Shown here: one piece after another, positions 1-8,526 of the stretch
Position numbering within the stretch: position 1 is the stretch's first letter
How the letters are laid out: each line of letters starts with the position of its first letter
Assembly (NCBI GenBank): GCA_003023665.1
Contig: PXYR01000028.1
Span: 1 to 17,588 of the forward strand
Origin: Bacteroidota bacterium
GTDB taxonomy: Bacteria; Bacteroidota; Bacteroidia; Flavobacteriales; Schleiferiaceae
Length of the DNA stretch: 17,588 nt
Direction of reading: 5' to 3'
Translations under genes and position numbers: made by a program
The notes under the pieces: model-generated
What the model was told of the DNA's origin: nothing
Database searches by the model: none
Seen by the model: the letters and a program-made list of their open reading frames with translations, nothing else

Positions 1-1076
1 AAGGGTATGTCCTATCCGAAAAGGCTTCCAAATATATTAAGTACAACAAGGACAGCGTGGAAAGAGCTTCAGAGTTATTTGATGCTGCGTATGCGGTTGC
101 AGGGAAAGAAATGTCTGCCTCTCAATTGAATGCATACTTCTTAACAAACATCAAGCTATTTAACATCACTAAAGATGTGGATCGATTGTTTGCTATTTAC
201 AATAACGCTATTGAAGCCTTGGAATATAATTCTATGGGTTACAGCAATGAGATTTCAAATTTGACATCCAAAGCAGATTCAGTAGAATTAACTTCTACAG
301 AAACAAAATCTTTGGATAGAGCTAAAAAAAGCCTTCCAAATTATGATAAGGTGCAGCGCAACATTGAAAAGGCTTTATCTCCTTTATTGACTTGTGAAAA
401 GCTAGCATTGATTTATAACGAGGAAAAGTTTTTGGCCAATCAAGATGACACCGAATGGCTGAAGCGTGCGGCAAAGATGCTACAGAAAGACCGTGAAGGT
501 GAAGATGGAGAAATGGCAAGTTGTACAGATAATCCAGTATTCCTTTTGATTGCGGAACGTTTATACAGCTTAGAGCCTTCTGCAAGTGCGGCTAGATCTA
601 TGGCAAAACTAGGCGTTCGCAAGAGCGATTGGGCCATGGCTAAAAAGTACTACCAAGAAGCGGCTGACCAAGAGGAAGACTTGAGAAAAACTGCAGACGA
701 TTACATGGGTCTTGCCTACGTTAATAATAAAATGGGTGCGCTATCTTCTGCAAAAAGTAATTGCCTGAAGGCAGGTCAGTTGCGAAAAGATTGGGGTAAT
801 CCTTACCTGTATTTAGCTACTTTATATGCTGATGCCGCAGGAGATTGTGGTGCTAATGCGGTAGAGAAAAACGCAGTATACTGGGCGGCGATAAATAAAT
901 TGAATTACGCGCGCAGTGTTGACCCAAGTATTTCCGACAAAGCGTCTAAGTTGATTTCAATTTATAAAGGGGCAGTTCCTGATAAAGGAGTAGCCTTCCA
1001 ATTAGGCTTTAAGGAGGGCGATTCAATCTCCATTGGATGTTGGATTAACGAAACAGTTACGGTTAAGTTCTATTAA
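1..1076 (+). CDS. TPR-repeat protein, 5' end missing
   Basis: Tetratricopeptide-repeat protein whose beginning lies outside the window: the frame is open from base 3 without a stop, and a GTG at 57 is only an internal Val codon. The visible 357 residues are rich in helix pairs with TPR spacing, for example the stretches around 560-700 (paired-helix residues such as AKKYYQEAAD) and 700-790 (YMGLAYVNNKMG). The C-terminus ends in an aromatic and Cys-containing segment (GCWINETVTVKFY) that I recall from TPR proteins found before lptC in Bacteroidetes. TPRs normally act as protein-binding scaffolds. The partner is unknown, and the missing N-terminus should show whether it is exported. The gene ends 23 bp before a strong terminator, so it closes its own transcript. 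Family call is firm; function is not. Confidence 0.85.
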   Translation, partial: GYVLSEKASKYIKYNKDSVERASELFDAAYAVAGKEMSASQLNAYFLTNIKLFNITKDVDRLFAIYNNAIEALEYNSMGYSNEISNLTSKADSVELTSTETKSLDRAKKSLPNYDKVQRNIEKALSPLLTCEKLALIYNEEKFLANQDDTEWLKRAAKMLQKDREGEDGEMASCTDNPVFLLIAERLYSLEPSASAARSMAKLGVRKSDWAMAKKYYQEAADQEEDLRKTADDYMGLAYVNNKMGALSSAKSNCLKAGQLRKDWGNPYLYLATLYADAAGDCGANAVEKNAVYWAAINKLNYARSVDPSISDKASKLISIYKGAVPDKGVAFQLGFKEGDSISIGCWINETVTVKFY

Positions 1077-1099
1077 TCGAACGGAAAGAAAATTCTTCT

Positions 1100-1133
1100 A
1101 CTCCCCGCGGCCGAGCTGCGGGGAGTTTTTTTT
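1100..1133 (+). terminator. Rho-independent terminator after the TPR gene
   Basis: A perfect 9-bp stem, ACTCCCCGC (1100-1108) with GCGGGGAGT (1118-1126), encloses a 9-nt loop and is followed by eight T residues (1126-1133). It is GC-rich in an AT-leaning surrounding and sits just after the TPR stop codon, so it should end that transcript before lptC. Confidence 0.92.
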
Positions 1134-1137
1134 CGCC

Positions 1138-1145
1138 TAAATTTG
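1138..1145 (+). promoter_or_regulatory. Candidate promoter -7 box for lptC cluster
   Basis: TAAATTTG is an exact match to the Bacteroidetes -7 consensus TAnnTTTG. It lies 4 bp after the T-tract of the preceding terminator. With initiation a few bases downstream the leader would be about 15-18 nt before the TTG start of lptC. I see no clear -33 TTTG element; the expected place falls inside the terminator stem. Confidence 0.55.
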
Positions 1146-1167
1146 ATATTAAGTAAAACAGCAATAG

Positions 1168-1722
1168 TTGAACATTTATCTTTCTTATACATGCTCTGTC
1201 GGTCTGTTAGCGCTGAGTTTGAGCTCTTGCAAGAATGAAACCTCTGCGGTAGAGGCCATTAATGCGCCGATTCTAAATTACCCTCTAAATGAACAGCGTC
1301 ACGCAAACATCATATACAGTGATAGCGGAATAAATGTTTTAGAGATTAATGCAGGCTTAGTTCAGGATTATGGAAATATGGAGCCGCCATATACCTTTTT
1401 TAGCAACGGTCTGACTGTGCTATTTTACAACGGTCCAAAACTGAGTTCTACGGTGTTAAATGCGGATACAGCGCGTCAGGAAAAATCTACGGATTTATGG
1501 GCGATTGGTGGAAATGTAGTCGTAAGAAATGGAAAAGGAGAGCGCATGTTCACGGAATTGTTGTTTTGGGACAAAAAAGAAGAGAAATTATATACGGATC
1601 GGGCAGTACAAATTGAGACTGACGGCCAGCGCATCACTGGGGTAGGCTTTGAAGCAGATCAAGAATTTAACAGTTACCAGATATATAAGGTGCAAGGCGA
1701 AATAACAATTGATGATGAATAA
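1168..1722 (+). CDS. lptC: LptC, LPS export component (lipoprotein)
   Basis: LPS transport protein of the LptC/YrbK family, 184 aa (E. coli LptC is 191). In the Lpt bridge, LptC passes lipopolysaccharide from the inner-membrane LptBFG complex to LptA. Family features seen: the GGNVVVRNGKGERMFTELLFWD segment in pieces (GGNVVV, GERMFTE, LLFWD), then LYTDRAVQIET, and a closing GVGFEADQEF / YQIYKVQGEI, the typical beta-jellyroll end. The N-terminus carries a hydrophobic stretch and lipobox LSSC (Cys21), so it is probably a lipoprotein rather than a helix-anchored LptC. The start is TTG because an in-frame TAG lies immediately upstream and no ATG is available in frame before the signal region. The n-region lacks Lys/Arg, which is odd. 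It overlaps the next small gene. No lptA, lptB or lptD is in this window. Confidence 0.85.
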   Translation: MNIYLSYTCSVGLLALSLSSCKNETSAVEAINAPILNYPLNEQRHANIIYSDSGINVLEINAGLVQDYGNMEPPYTFFSNGLTVLFYNGPKLSSTVLNADTARQEKSTDLWAIGGNVVVRNGKGERMFTELLFWDKKEEKLYTDRAVQIETDGQRITGVGFEADQEFNSYQIYKVQGEITIDDE

Positions 1723-1897
1723 AGCAATGCGTGTTGTAGAGCTGCTTTGGCTGGCGGTTGCTGCAGTAAGTTTGGTAGAAGTCTACGCAGGATGGGGTGA
1801 TTGGAATAAAACAATCAAATTTTCATTGTTCTTGGGCGCTGCTGTATTTATGTATTTTTTGCGACGTAGAGGACGATTAAAGCAAATGGATAAATAG
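1712..1897 (+). CDS. Small two-helix membrane protein, unknown function
   Basis: Short protein of 61 aa (62 if the TTG at 1709 is used; ATG at 1712 or 1715 is more likely). It has two hydrophobic stretches, about residues 8-26 (LLWLAVAAVSLVEVYAG) and 36-50 (FSLFLGAAVFMYFL), joined by a short loop WGDWNKTIK, and ends in a basic tail RRRGRLKQMDK. By the positive-inside rule both ends should face the cytoplasm. It overlaps the 3' end of lptC by 8-11 nt and its TAG stop touches the GTG start of the next gene, so it is translationally embedded in the cluster. I recall similar small unnamed proteins at this place in flavobacterial genomes but know no function. Confidence 0.75.
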   Translation: MMNKAMRVVELLWLAVAAVSLVEVYAGWGDWNKTIKFSLFLGAAVFMYFLRRRGRLKQMDK

Positions 1898-3151
1898 GTG
1901 CAAACGCTAGCCATTATATCTGTTTCCATTTTGTTTTCAGCCCTTTTTTCAGGGTTGGAAATGGCTTATTTGAGCATTAATAAGCTTCATGTGGAACTTG
2001 AACGTCAAAAAGGCGGGTGGAACTATAAGATCTTAGGATATTTAGTGGATAGACCAGCGGCTTTCATAGCCGCCATTCTAGTAGGTAATAACGTGGCCTT
2101 GGTTCTCTATGGGAATTATATGCACCAATTTTTAGAACCCTACTTTTCCCAGTGGTCAGCATTAGAATATGTGGTCCTTTTGGTAGAAACTTCCCTGAGT
2201 ACAGTGGTCATTTTGGTATTTGCAGAATTTTTACCCAAGACGCTGTTTAGGCAAAATGCGGAGGGCTTAATGAAAGTATTAAGTGTGCCGGCCTATGTGA
2301 TTTTTTGGATTCTTCGAGCGCCAAGTGCGCTACTATTAGGCATTAGTCAGTTAGTCTTAACCTACATTTTCAGGATTGAGGCTGAAGAAGAGAGTAGTGA
2401 CTTTGGTCGCGTGGAATTAGATCATTTTGTACGTGAACGTGTACCCAATGCTTTAGATAGTGAAGGAGAGATAGATCCGGAACTGGAGATTTTCAAAAAT
2501 GCATTAGAGTTTCCTGAAACTAAGGCTAGAGAATTTATGATTCCTAGAACGGAAATTGAAGGTGTAGAAGTCCAAACGGAATTGGCTAAAGTTCACGAAC
2601 TATTCATAGATAGTGGTTATTCTAAACTGCTCGTGTATGATGAGAATATTGACAAGATAATTGGTTACGTTCATGCGTTTGAATTGTTTAGACGACCAGA
2701 AAATTTGCAACGTGTTTTAAGGCCTGTGAGTTTTATTCCAGAGAGCATGACGGCTGATGAGATTCTCAATTTATTCACTAAAGAAAAACGAAATATCGCG
2801 ATAGTTCTTGATGAACACGGTGGGACTAGCGGAATGATTACTCTTGAGGACGTCATTGAAGAAATTTTTGGCGAAATAGAAGACGAACATGACTCAGAAG
2901 CGTTATTGGAGAAGGAGATTCGTCCCAACGAATGGCTATTTTCTACGCGTTTAGAAGTAAGTGATGTAAATGAAAAATGGAATTTAACTATTCCAGAAAG
3001 TGACAATTACAACACACTTGGCGGCTATATTTTAGACTTACATGAGAGTATTCCGGTCAAAGGAACAGTCATCAGAAGTGAACAATACTTGTTTATAGTA
3101 GAAAAAACCACCTTAAATAGGCTTGAAGAGGTGGTGGTAAAGGCCATTTAA
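1898..3151 (+). CDS. CNNM/CBS-pair/CorC-HlyC domain membrane protein
   Basis: Member of the 'hemolysin' CNNM family, 417 aa, related to CorC/YfjD/GldE-type proteins, several of which are linked to Mg2+/Co2+ export. Order of domains: CNNM (DUF21) transmembrane domain about 1-170, starting with the characteristic SALFSGLEMAYLSINK and an AEFLPKTLFR motif; a CBS pair about 200-325, where adenine nucleotides bind in homologues, with DEHGGTSGMITLEDVIEEIFGEI in pieces (DEHGGT, LEDVIEEIFG); and a C-terminal CorC_HlyC domain about 335-415 (TLGGYI, LFIVEK). Start GTG directly follows the TAG of the small gene upstream, so coupling is likely. The true substrate cannot be told from sequence. Despite the 'hemolysin' name a toxin role is unlikely. 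A GldE (gliding) identity is possible but not shown. Confidence 0.88.
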   Translation: MQTLAIISVSILFSALFSGLEMAYLSINKLHVELERQKGGWNYKILGYLVDRPAAFIAAILVGNNVALVLYGNYMHQFLEPYFSQWSALEYVVLLVETSLSTVVILVFAEFLPKTLFRQNAEGLMKVLSVPAYVIFWILRAPSALLLGISQLVLTYIFRIEAEEESSDFGRVELDHFVRERVPNALDSEGEIDPELEIFKNALEFPETKAREFMIPRTEIEGVEVQTELAKVHELFIDSGYSKLLVYDENIDKIIGYVHAFELFRRPENLQRVLRPVSFIPESMTADEILNLFTKEKRNIAIVLDEHGGTSGMITLEDVIEEIFGEIEDEHDSEALLEKEIRPNEWLFSTRLEVSDVNEKWNLTIPESDNYNTLGGYILDLHESIPVKGTVIRSEQYLFIVEKTTLNRLEEVVVKAI

Positions 3152-3165
3152 TTGGCTCAAAATCT

Positions 3166-3173
3166 TATATTCG
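3166..3173 (+). promoter_or_regulatory. Possible promoter -7 box for ppiD
   Basis: TATATTCG differs at one position from TAnnTTTG and lies 28 bp before the ppiD ATG in the 49-bp gap after the CNNM gene. No -33 element at the right spacing is seen. ppiD may equally be read through from the lptC promoter, since there is no terminator in the gap. Confidence 0.3.
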
Positions 3174-3200
3174 CAGACTCATCACAATAATTGCATACTA

Positions 3201-5321
3201 ATGGCAACAATTGAACGCATCAGACAACGCTCAGGATTATTGATCGTTGTAGTGTTTGTAGCACTTATGGCCTTTCTACTAGGGGACTTGTTTCAGTCGG
3301 GGGGCTCAAGATTTTTCGGTGATCCTAATGTAGTGGGATCAGTTAACGGTGTTGAACTCTCTCGAATGGAGATGAGTCAAAAGATCGAAGAACTTCGTAC
3401 TGGTAATCCAGAATCCTACGCAAATTCAACGAGTATTCAACTGGCGAATTTTGTTTGGAATAGTTTCATGTCGGACGCTATTCTTAATGAAGAACTCGCA
3501 GCATCTGGAATGAGCGTGCATGAACAAGAAATTTATTTAGATGTCATCAAAAACCCGAATATCCGTCAAAGCTTTACCGGAGAAAATGGCAAGTTTGATC
3601 CTAACATGTTCGCTAGTTACCTTTCTCAAGTAAGGGATAATAAGGACGTTAACGAAGAGAGCGCTGAAATGTGGAGACAATGGTTGTCTTTTGAAAATGC
3701 GGTGGCTAATCAAGCCAATACGTTTAAATTTAACAACGCCATTGAAAAAGCATTATTTATGCCGCCTTCACTTGTTGAGGCGGAGTACTCAAGGGCTAAT
3801 GCTCAGTATCCAGCTCAATACGTTTATGTACCGTATATAGATGTGAATGAGAATGAAATTGAAGTGAGCGAATCGGACGCAAAGAAATATTACCAAGAGA
3901 ATAAGGATAATTTCACTCAAAAGGACGGACGGAATATTGAGTTCATTAATTTTCCTTTAGCACCATCGCAAGCAGATCGTGATGCTCTGCAGTCTGAATT
4001 GGCGTTATTAGCATTGGAATGGTTTTCAGCTGAAGACGACAGTGTTTTTGTCAACTTACATAGTGATATTCGTTTTGTTCCGGAGTACTTTACCGTGGAT
4101 GAGCTTATAGGAACTGGTCTTGATACGCTAGTTGACGGTCAAGATGTGGGTTATCAAAAAGGACCTATTGATTTTGGTGATGCTTTTGCAGTTGTCAAAT
4201 TAGTAGACAAGAAAATCTTAGCAGACAGTGTTCAAGCTAGACATATTCTAATTCCGTTTGCAGGCGCAACGCGTGTGGATCCTAGTATTACTAGAACTCC
4301 TTTAGAAGCCAAAGCGATAGCAGATAGCTTGTTTTCTTATTTGAAAGAGAATAGGGATGAATTCGAATCTGTAAGTGATGCCTTTTCTTCAGATATAACA
4401 GCCAAAGCCAAAGGCGGTGACTTGGGATATTTTCCGAGAGGTATGATGGCAAAGCCGTTTGAAAATTTCTGTTTTTATGGTGAAGAAGGGGACTTTGGTT
4501 TAGTACCTACACAATTTGGATTCCACCTTATAGAAATTACAAACCAAAAAGGTGAAAATACAGCCTATAAAATAGGTCAAGTTATTCGCAAAGTGCTTCC
4601 TTCAGATGAAACCATTCAAACGCTATACGGAAGAGCATCTTCTTATGCGGCTGGAGCACAAGGATCAGATGATTACAGGGCGCTCGCATCCGAAAGCGAA
4701 TTGTCTTTGCGTATTGCAAGAAACCTTGGTCAATTTGATGAGTCTATTCCTGGTTTAGGAGCTTCGCGTCGTATAGTCCGCTGGGCTTGGGAAGAAGATC
4801 GTGAAATTGGAAATATAGGTCTTTTAGAAAACGAAGGGAACGGTTATGTAGTAGTGATTCTTACGGATAAATTAGAAGAAGGAACAACACCTTACCCGGC
4901 TGTTGCTACTCAATGTATGGAGGGTGCTAAAAAAGAAGCTAAGAAAGCTATTGTAGCAGAACAGTTAAAGGCTGCCCTTTCCGGAGCTAGTACCATTCAA
5001 GAGGTAGCAGATGCTGCTGCAAAGGAGGTGAGGTCATTGAATTTCAAATTGAACCAAAGCAACATTGCAGGTATTGGAAACGAAGCAAAAGTAGTTGGTC
5101 AAGTATGCGGATTAAAGGCGGGTGAAATGAGTTCGGTTCTCTTAGGAGAAAACGGTGCTTTCGTGGTGATTACTCAAGAAGCTAAACCTGCACAGGGAGT
5201 GGATTATGCAAATCAAGCACGTACTACTCAACAGAGCTTGCGAAACCTCGTAAGTGCTCAAGCTTTTAAGGCTTTGCAAGATAAAGCGGACGTTGATGAT
5301 AAGCGCTGGATGATGTTCTAG
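3201..5321 (+). CDS. ppiD: PpiD-type periplasmic peptidyl-prolyl isomerase / SurA-like chaperone
   Basis: Membrane-anchored parvulin-type folding factor, 706 aa. A cytoplasmic basic start (MATIERIRQRSG) is followed by one transmembrane helix at about 12-30, then a SurA_N-like chaperone region (about 40-300) with GSVNGVELSRMEM, the usual opening of PpiD proteins. A parvulin (PPIC rotamase) domain spans about 340-445, bounded by ARHILIPF and FGFHLIEI, with the family motif GGDLGYFPRGMM in the middle. A second rotamase-like or dimerization segment lies near 560-670. PpiD works at the Sec translocon exit on newly secreted proteins, in keeping with an envelope-biogenesis neighbourhood. The length is like other Bacteroidetes members and longer than E. 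coli PpiD (623 aa). A near-perfect Shine-Dalgarno-like stretch lies inside the gene at 5021-5031. Confidence 0.9.
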   Translation: MATIERIRQRSGLLIVVVFVALMAFLLGDLFQSGGSRFFGDPNVVGSVNGVELSRMEMSQKIEELRTGNPESYANSTSIQLANFVWNSFMSDAILNEELAASGMSVHEQEIYLDVIKNPNIRQSFTGENGKFDPNMFASYLSQVRDNKDVNEESAEMWRQWLSFENAVANQANTFKFNNAIEKALFMPPSLVEAEYSRANAQYPAQYVYVPYIDVNENEIEVSESDAKKYYQENKDNFTQKDGRNIEFINFPLAPSQADRDALQSELALLALEWFSAEDDSVFVNLHSDIRFVPEYFTVDELIGTGLDTLVDGQDVGYQKGPIDFGDAFAVVKLVDKKILADSVQARHILIPFAGATRVDPSITRTPLEAKAIADSLFSYLKENRDEFESVSDAFSSDITAKAKGGDLGYFPRGMMAKPFENFCFYGEEGDFGLVPTQFGFHLIEITNQKGENTAYKIGQVIRKVLPSDETIQTLYGRASSYAAGAQGSDDYRALASESELSLRIARNLGQFDESIPGLGASRRIVRWAWEEDREIGNIGLLENEGNGYVVVILTDKLEEGTTPYPAVATQCMEGAKKEAKKAIVAEQLKAALSGASTIQEVADAAAKEVRSLNFKLNQSNIAGIGNEAKVVGQVCGLKAGEMSSVLLGENGAFVVITQEAKPAQGVDYANQARTTQQSLRNLVSAQAFKALQDKADVDDKRWMMF

Positions 5322-5342
5322 GAACACAACTTAGTAATAGAT

Positions 5343-5377
5343 AAACCCTCGAAAGGCACGTCTTTCGAGGGTTTTTT
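5343..5377 (+). terminator. Hairpin terminator between convergent ppiD and rodA
   Basis: A perfect 13-bp stem, AAACCCTCGAAAG (5343-5355) with CTTTCGAGGGTTT (5362-5374), has a 6-nt loop and runs into TTTTTT (5372-5377). It is a good + strand terminator for ppiD. On the - strand the hairpin lies 34 nt past the rodA stop but is followed only by TTTATCTATT, so it may act more weakly for the rodA operon. Confidence 0.9.
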
Positions 5378-5407
5378 ATTTCTAAAAAGGTTCAATTTTT
5401 AAGGTCA

Positions 5408-6676
5408 TCAGGATAGCCGATTCTGGCGTTCTCCATCTAGCTTTATGAAAATAAACAGCAGTATAGTGAAGCCCCAAAGAGAGGAGCCTCCGTAACTAAA
5501 GAAAGGAAGTGGAATACCTACTGTTGGAAATAATCCAATAGTCATTCCTATATTAATTACCCAGTGGGTGAAAAATATACTTGCAACGCCGTAGCCGTAA
5601 TACCGGCTAAAATTATCCTTCTGGCGTTCTGCTAACCAGATGATCCGACCAATTAAGAGGGCAAAGGCAACCATTAATAGAAAGGTGCCCATAAAACCCC
5701 ATTCTTCACCTATAGTACAAAAGATGTAGTCGGTGCTTTGTGCAGGTACAAAGTCCAACTTGGTTTGCGTACCGTTTAAAAACCCTTTGCCAGTCCAACC
5801 TCCAGAACCTATGGCAATTAGGGATTGTAAGGTGTTATAACCTGCGCCAGAAGGATCGTCTTCAAGTCCAAGTAATACTTTAATACGTATTTGCTGATGC
5901 GGCGCCAATATTTTTTCCATGATGAATCCAACTCCATAAAGAATTGCCGAGGAGACGCTGGTAAAAAATAGATTATACAAGATGTACTTGCGTTGTTTTG
6001 GCAACAATAAGAAGGTCATTAATGCCAAGCCGGCCAAAATGATTAGGGAGGTACTGAGTGGCAGAATAAGTCCGCCAATGGCAAGTACAACGCAGCCTAA
6101 TACTATTCCTATATAATAGCCGGGCATCCCAGCTCTATAAACGACAAACACTAGACTTAAATAGACTAGAGTGGACCCCATATCTGGCTGCAATGCAATC
6201 AACACGCCTGGTGTGCCAAGAATCAGAAAACCAATAGCTCTATCCCGCCAGTTTTTCATTGTTTTTCTTGGGAGGCCTGCATAAAAAGCAAGCATTAGAG
6301 CTGTCGCAAATTTTCCAACTTCCGAAGGTTGAAGACTGAAACCCCCTAAGCCAAACCAACTTCTTGCTCCTCCTACTTTTTTGCCAATTATAAGTACCAG
6401 AACTAACAGCATTATACTCAGCGCATACCACAAGGGAGCAAAATTTGTCCAAATCCGATAATTGGTAATCATGGTAAAGAAGATGATTACCAGACCACCT
6501 AAAATGAAAAAACCTTGCTTACCGTATTCTTCATTTAAAGAGAAAATACTAGCAGATTCTTCATTATAAACGGCGGCATAAATACTAATCCATCCCCATA
6601 TACACAGTAAAAAATATAAACTGACCAACAGCCAATCAAATCCTACACGACTTCTGTTATTGCTTAAATAGGCCAT
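5408..6676 (-). CDS. rodA: RodA, SEDS-family peptidoglycan glycosyltransferase
   Basis: Inner-membrane SEDS protein that polymerises lipid II into glycan strands in the elongasome, paired with PBP2. The 422 residues hold about ten hydrophobic helices. SEDS landmarks are visible: GARSWFGLGGFSLQPSE at about 103-119 (in pieces ARSW and LQPSE), LQPDMGSTLVY at 162-172, STDYIFCTIGEEWGF at 314-328 with Asp316 at the position of the proposed catalytic Asp, and PFFSYGGSS at 391-399. It is longer than E. coli RodA (370 aa); the extra length sits mainly in the middle (about 220-265), as I recall for Bacteroidetes. The start codon overlaps the mrdA stop by one base (TAATG), so coupled translation is expected. 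It is the last gene of the operon, facing ppiD across a hairpin. Confidence 0.95.
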   Translation of the reverse strand: MAYLSNNRSRVGFDWLLVSLYFLLCIWGWISIYAAVYNEESASIFSLNEEYGKQGFFILGGLVIIFFTMITNYRIWTNFAPLWYALSIMLLVLVLIIGKKVGGARSWFGLGGFSLQPSEVGKFATALMLAFYAGLPRKTMKNWRDRAIGFLILGTPGVLIALQPDMGSTLVYLSLVFVVYRAGMPGYYIGIVLGCVVLAIGGLILPLSTSLIILAGLALMTFLLLPKQRKYILYNLFFTSVSSAILYGVGFIMEKILAPHQQIRIKVLLGLEDDPSGAGYNTLQSLIAIGSGGWTGKGFLNGTQTKLDFVPAQSTDYIFCTIGEEWGFMGTFLLMVAFALLIGRIIWLAERQKDNFSRYYGYGVASIFFTHWVINIGMTIGLFPTVGIPLPFFSYGGSSLWGFTILLFIFIKLDGERQNRLS

Positions 6677-8526
6677 TAGAAATTCGCTGTGTAGGTGCTG
6701 TCTTCACCATAAACTCTTACATGTTGAGCGCGGTATTCGTCATGTAGGTTACCTATTAACATTCGTTCTTCTACATTTTTTCTTGTTATGGTATCCGTGA
6801 GGTAGAATTCGGTCATTAAACTTGAAATTGGTGCTGCCCATCTAGATCCCCAATATCCATTCTCAATAATGACAGCGATTGCAATTTCCGGATTCTTTTT
6901 TGGGGCGAAACTCACAAATATGCTATGATCCTGACCATGCGGATTCTGCGCTGTACCGGTTTTTCCGCATTGAATTATGTTTTCCAATTTCATGGACCTT
7001 GCCGTGCCCGTTTCAAATACGTCTAGCATTCCATCAATGACAGTCTCAAAATGTTTACTTTCTATAGTGGTGTATTTAGGAATAGTAAATGCGCTATCTA
7101 ACTTCCTTCCTTCAATATGCTTTACAATGTGAGGCGTGTAATAGTATCCATGATTTGCAATGGCAGCCGTCATGTTAGCCAATTGAATGGGTGTAGCTAG
7201 TAATTCTCCTTGCCCAATGCCATTGCTTACGGAAGTGGCTCCCTTCCATGAGGTATAGCCTAAAAAGTCATCGTAGAAAGAAACATCAGGTACCAGTCCT
7301 TTTTTTCCTGTGGGTAAATCATTTCCCAGATACTTTCCTAAACCAAAACTTTTTACATGGTCAGACCAATTCTGCATTCCTTCCCTTGAATTAGCCCCTT
7401 TGTCAATAGTGCGTTGGTATACTGAACAGAAGTAGCTATTGCAACTCTCAGAAATAGCCTTGCGTAAATCCAATGCACCACCCTTACAATGGCATGAGAC
7501 TGTCACAGAACCATAGTGCCAACCGTGTCTACAAGTTAAAGTAGTTTGTGGTGATATTACGCCTTCTTGCAGTCCAATCAATGCGCCTAGAAGTTTAAAT
7601 GGAGATCCTGGAGGATATTCGGCTAGAATACCACGATCAAAAAGAGGTTTGTTGATGCTGTCGTAATACAGTGTTGTATAATTCCTACTGCGTAATCTGC
7701 CCACCAATTCATTTGGATTATAATTAGGCGAGGTAACTAAAGCTAGGATTTCTCCCGTAGCAGGCTCAATTGCTACTATACTTCCTCTTTTGCCCTTCAT
7801 TAATTGTTCTCCGTAAAGCTGAAGATCTAAATCAATGGTGCTGATGATATCCTTGCCTGCTTTTGGTAAAACATCATGCTTTCCGTTTTTCCAAATCCCT
7901 ATTCTTCTGTTTCTATGGTCAACAGTATAAAAGCGTTTACCATGTTTCCCTTTAAGCACAGCTTCATAACTTTTGTCAATGCCGCTCTTACCGGCAAGAT
8001 CACCACTGGAATAGCCTTCGTTTGCATTTATGAATTCGGTATTTACTTCGCCAATAAATCCAACTACGTTGGCAGCACCTGCCTTTGGATAGTTTCGTAA
8101 AATTCTTTTTTGAGAATAAAAACCGGCGAATTTTTGCAGCTCTGTATTGATCATAGCATACTTTTCTTTTGGGAGCATTTTCATAAACATGCTGCTTCGG
8201 AAATAGCTATATTTCTTTGCTTTGATTAACCTATTAGAGATATCATCGGTAGTTAGGTCTAAGAGCTTGGCTAACTTAACCGTATCCAAGTTTTTAACCA
8301 GATAGGGGCTAACCATTAAATCATAAGTAGGACTGTTGCCTACAAGTAATTCTTTGTTGCGATCATATATGTAACCTCTTGGCGCATATAGTTTTTCTGC
8401 TTGAGTGGCATTTCGCTCTGCTCGCGCAGCATATTCATCATTCTGTATTTGAATATTGAAAAGACGTGCACTAAACACTAGTACGATTACCAGAATTACC
8501 GAGAAAAATACGGCCTTATGCTGCAT
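6676..8526 (-). CDS. mrdA: Penicillin-binding protein 2, elongation transpeptidase
   Basis: Class B PBP that cross-links new peptidoglycan during side-wall growth, target of amdinocillin in E. coli. Length 616 aa (E. coli PBP2 633). One N-terminal membrane helix (about 5-24), a PBP dimerization/pedestal domain (about 50-220, opening with APRGYIYDRN), then the transpeptidase domain (about 245-580). The three active-site motifs are present: SPFK with Ser308 as nucleophile, SCN at 361-363, and KTGT from Lys522. The SPFK context PPGSPFKLL is the PBP2 pattern. Two Cys-rich bits between the motifs (CRHGWHYG, SCHCKGG) are, from memory, usual in Bacteroidetes PBP2. The start overlaps mreD by 11 nt and the stop overlaps rodA by one, so the PBP2-RodA pair should be made together. 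Confidence 0.95.
   Translation of the reverse strand: MQHKAVFFSVILVIVLVFSARLFNIQIQNDEYAARAERNATQAEKLYAPRGYIYDRNKELLVGNSPTYDLMVSPYLVKNLDTVKLAKLLDLTTDDISNRLIKAKKYSYFRSSMFMKMLPKEKYAMINTELQKFAGFYSQKRILRNYPKAGAANVVGFIGEVNTEFINANEGYSSGDLAGKSGIDKSYEAVLKGKHGKRFYTVDHRNRRIGIWKNGKHDVLPKAGKDIISTIDLDLQLYGEQLMKGKRGSIVAIEPATGEILALVTSPNYNPNELVGRLRSRNYTTLYYDSINKPLFDRGILAEYPPGSPFKLLGALIGLQEGVISPQTTLTCRHGWHYGSVTVSCHCKGGALDLRKAISESCNSYFCSVYQRTIDKGANSREGMQNWSDHVKSFGLGKYLGNDLPTGKKGLVPDVSFYDDFLGYTSWKGATSVSNGIGQGELLATPIQLANMTAAIANHGYYYTPHIVKHIEGRKLDSAFTIPKYTTIESKHFETVIDGMLDVFETGTARSMKLENIIQCGKTGTAQNPHGQDHSIFVSFAPKKNPEIAIAVIIENGYWGSRWAAPISSLMTEFYLTDTITRKNVEERMLIGNLHDEYRAQHVRVYGEDSTYTANF

Noticed and set aside
57..59. 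GTG as the start of the first gene
   Set aside because: The frame is open upstream to base 3 with TPR-like sequence (KASKYIKYNKDS), so the gene is truncated by the window edge.
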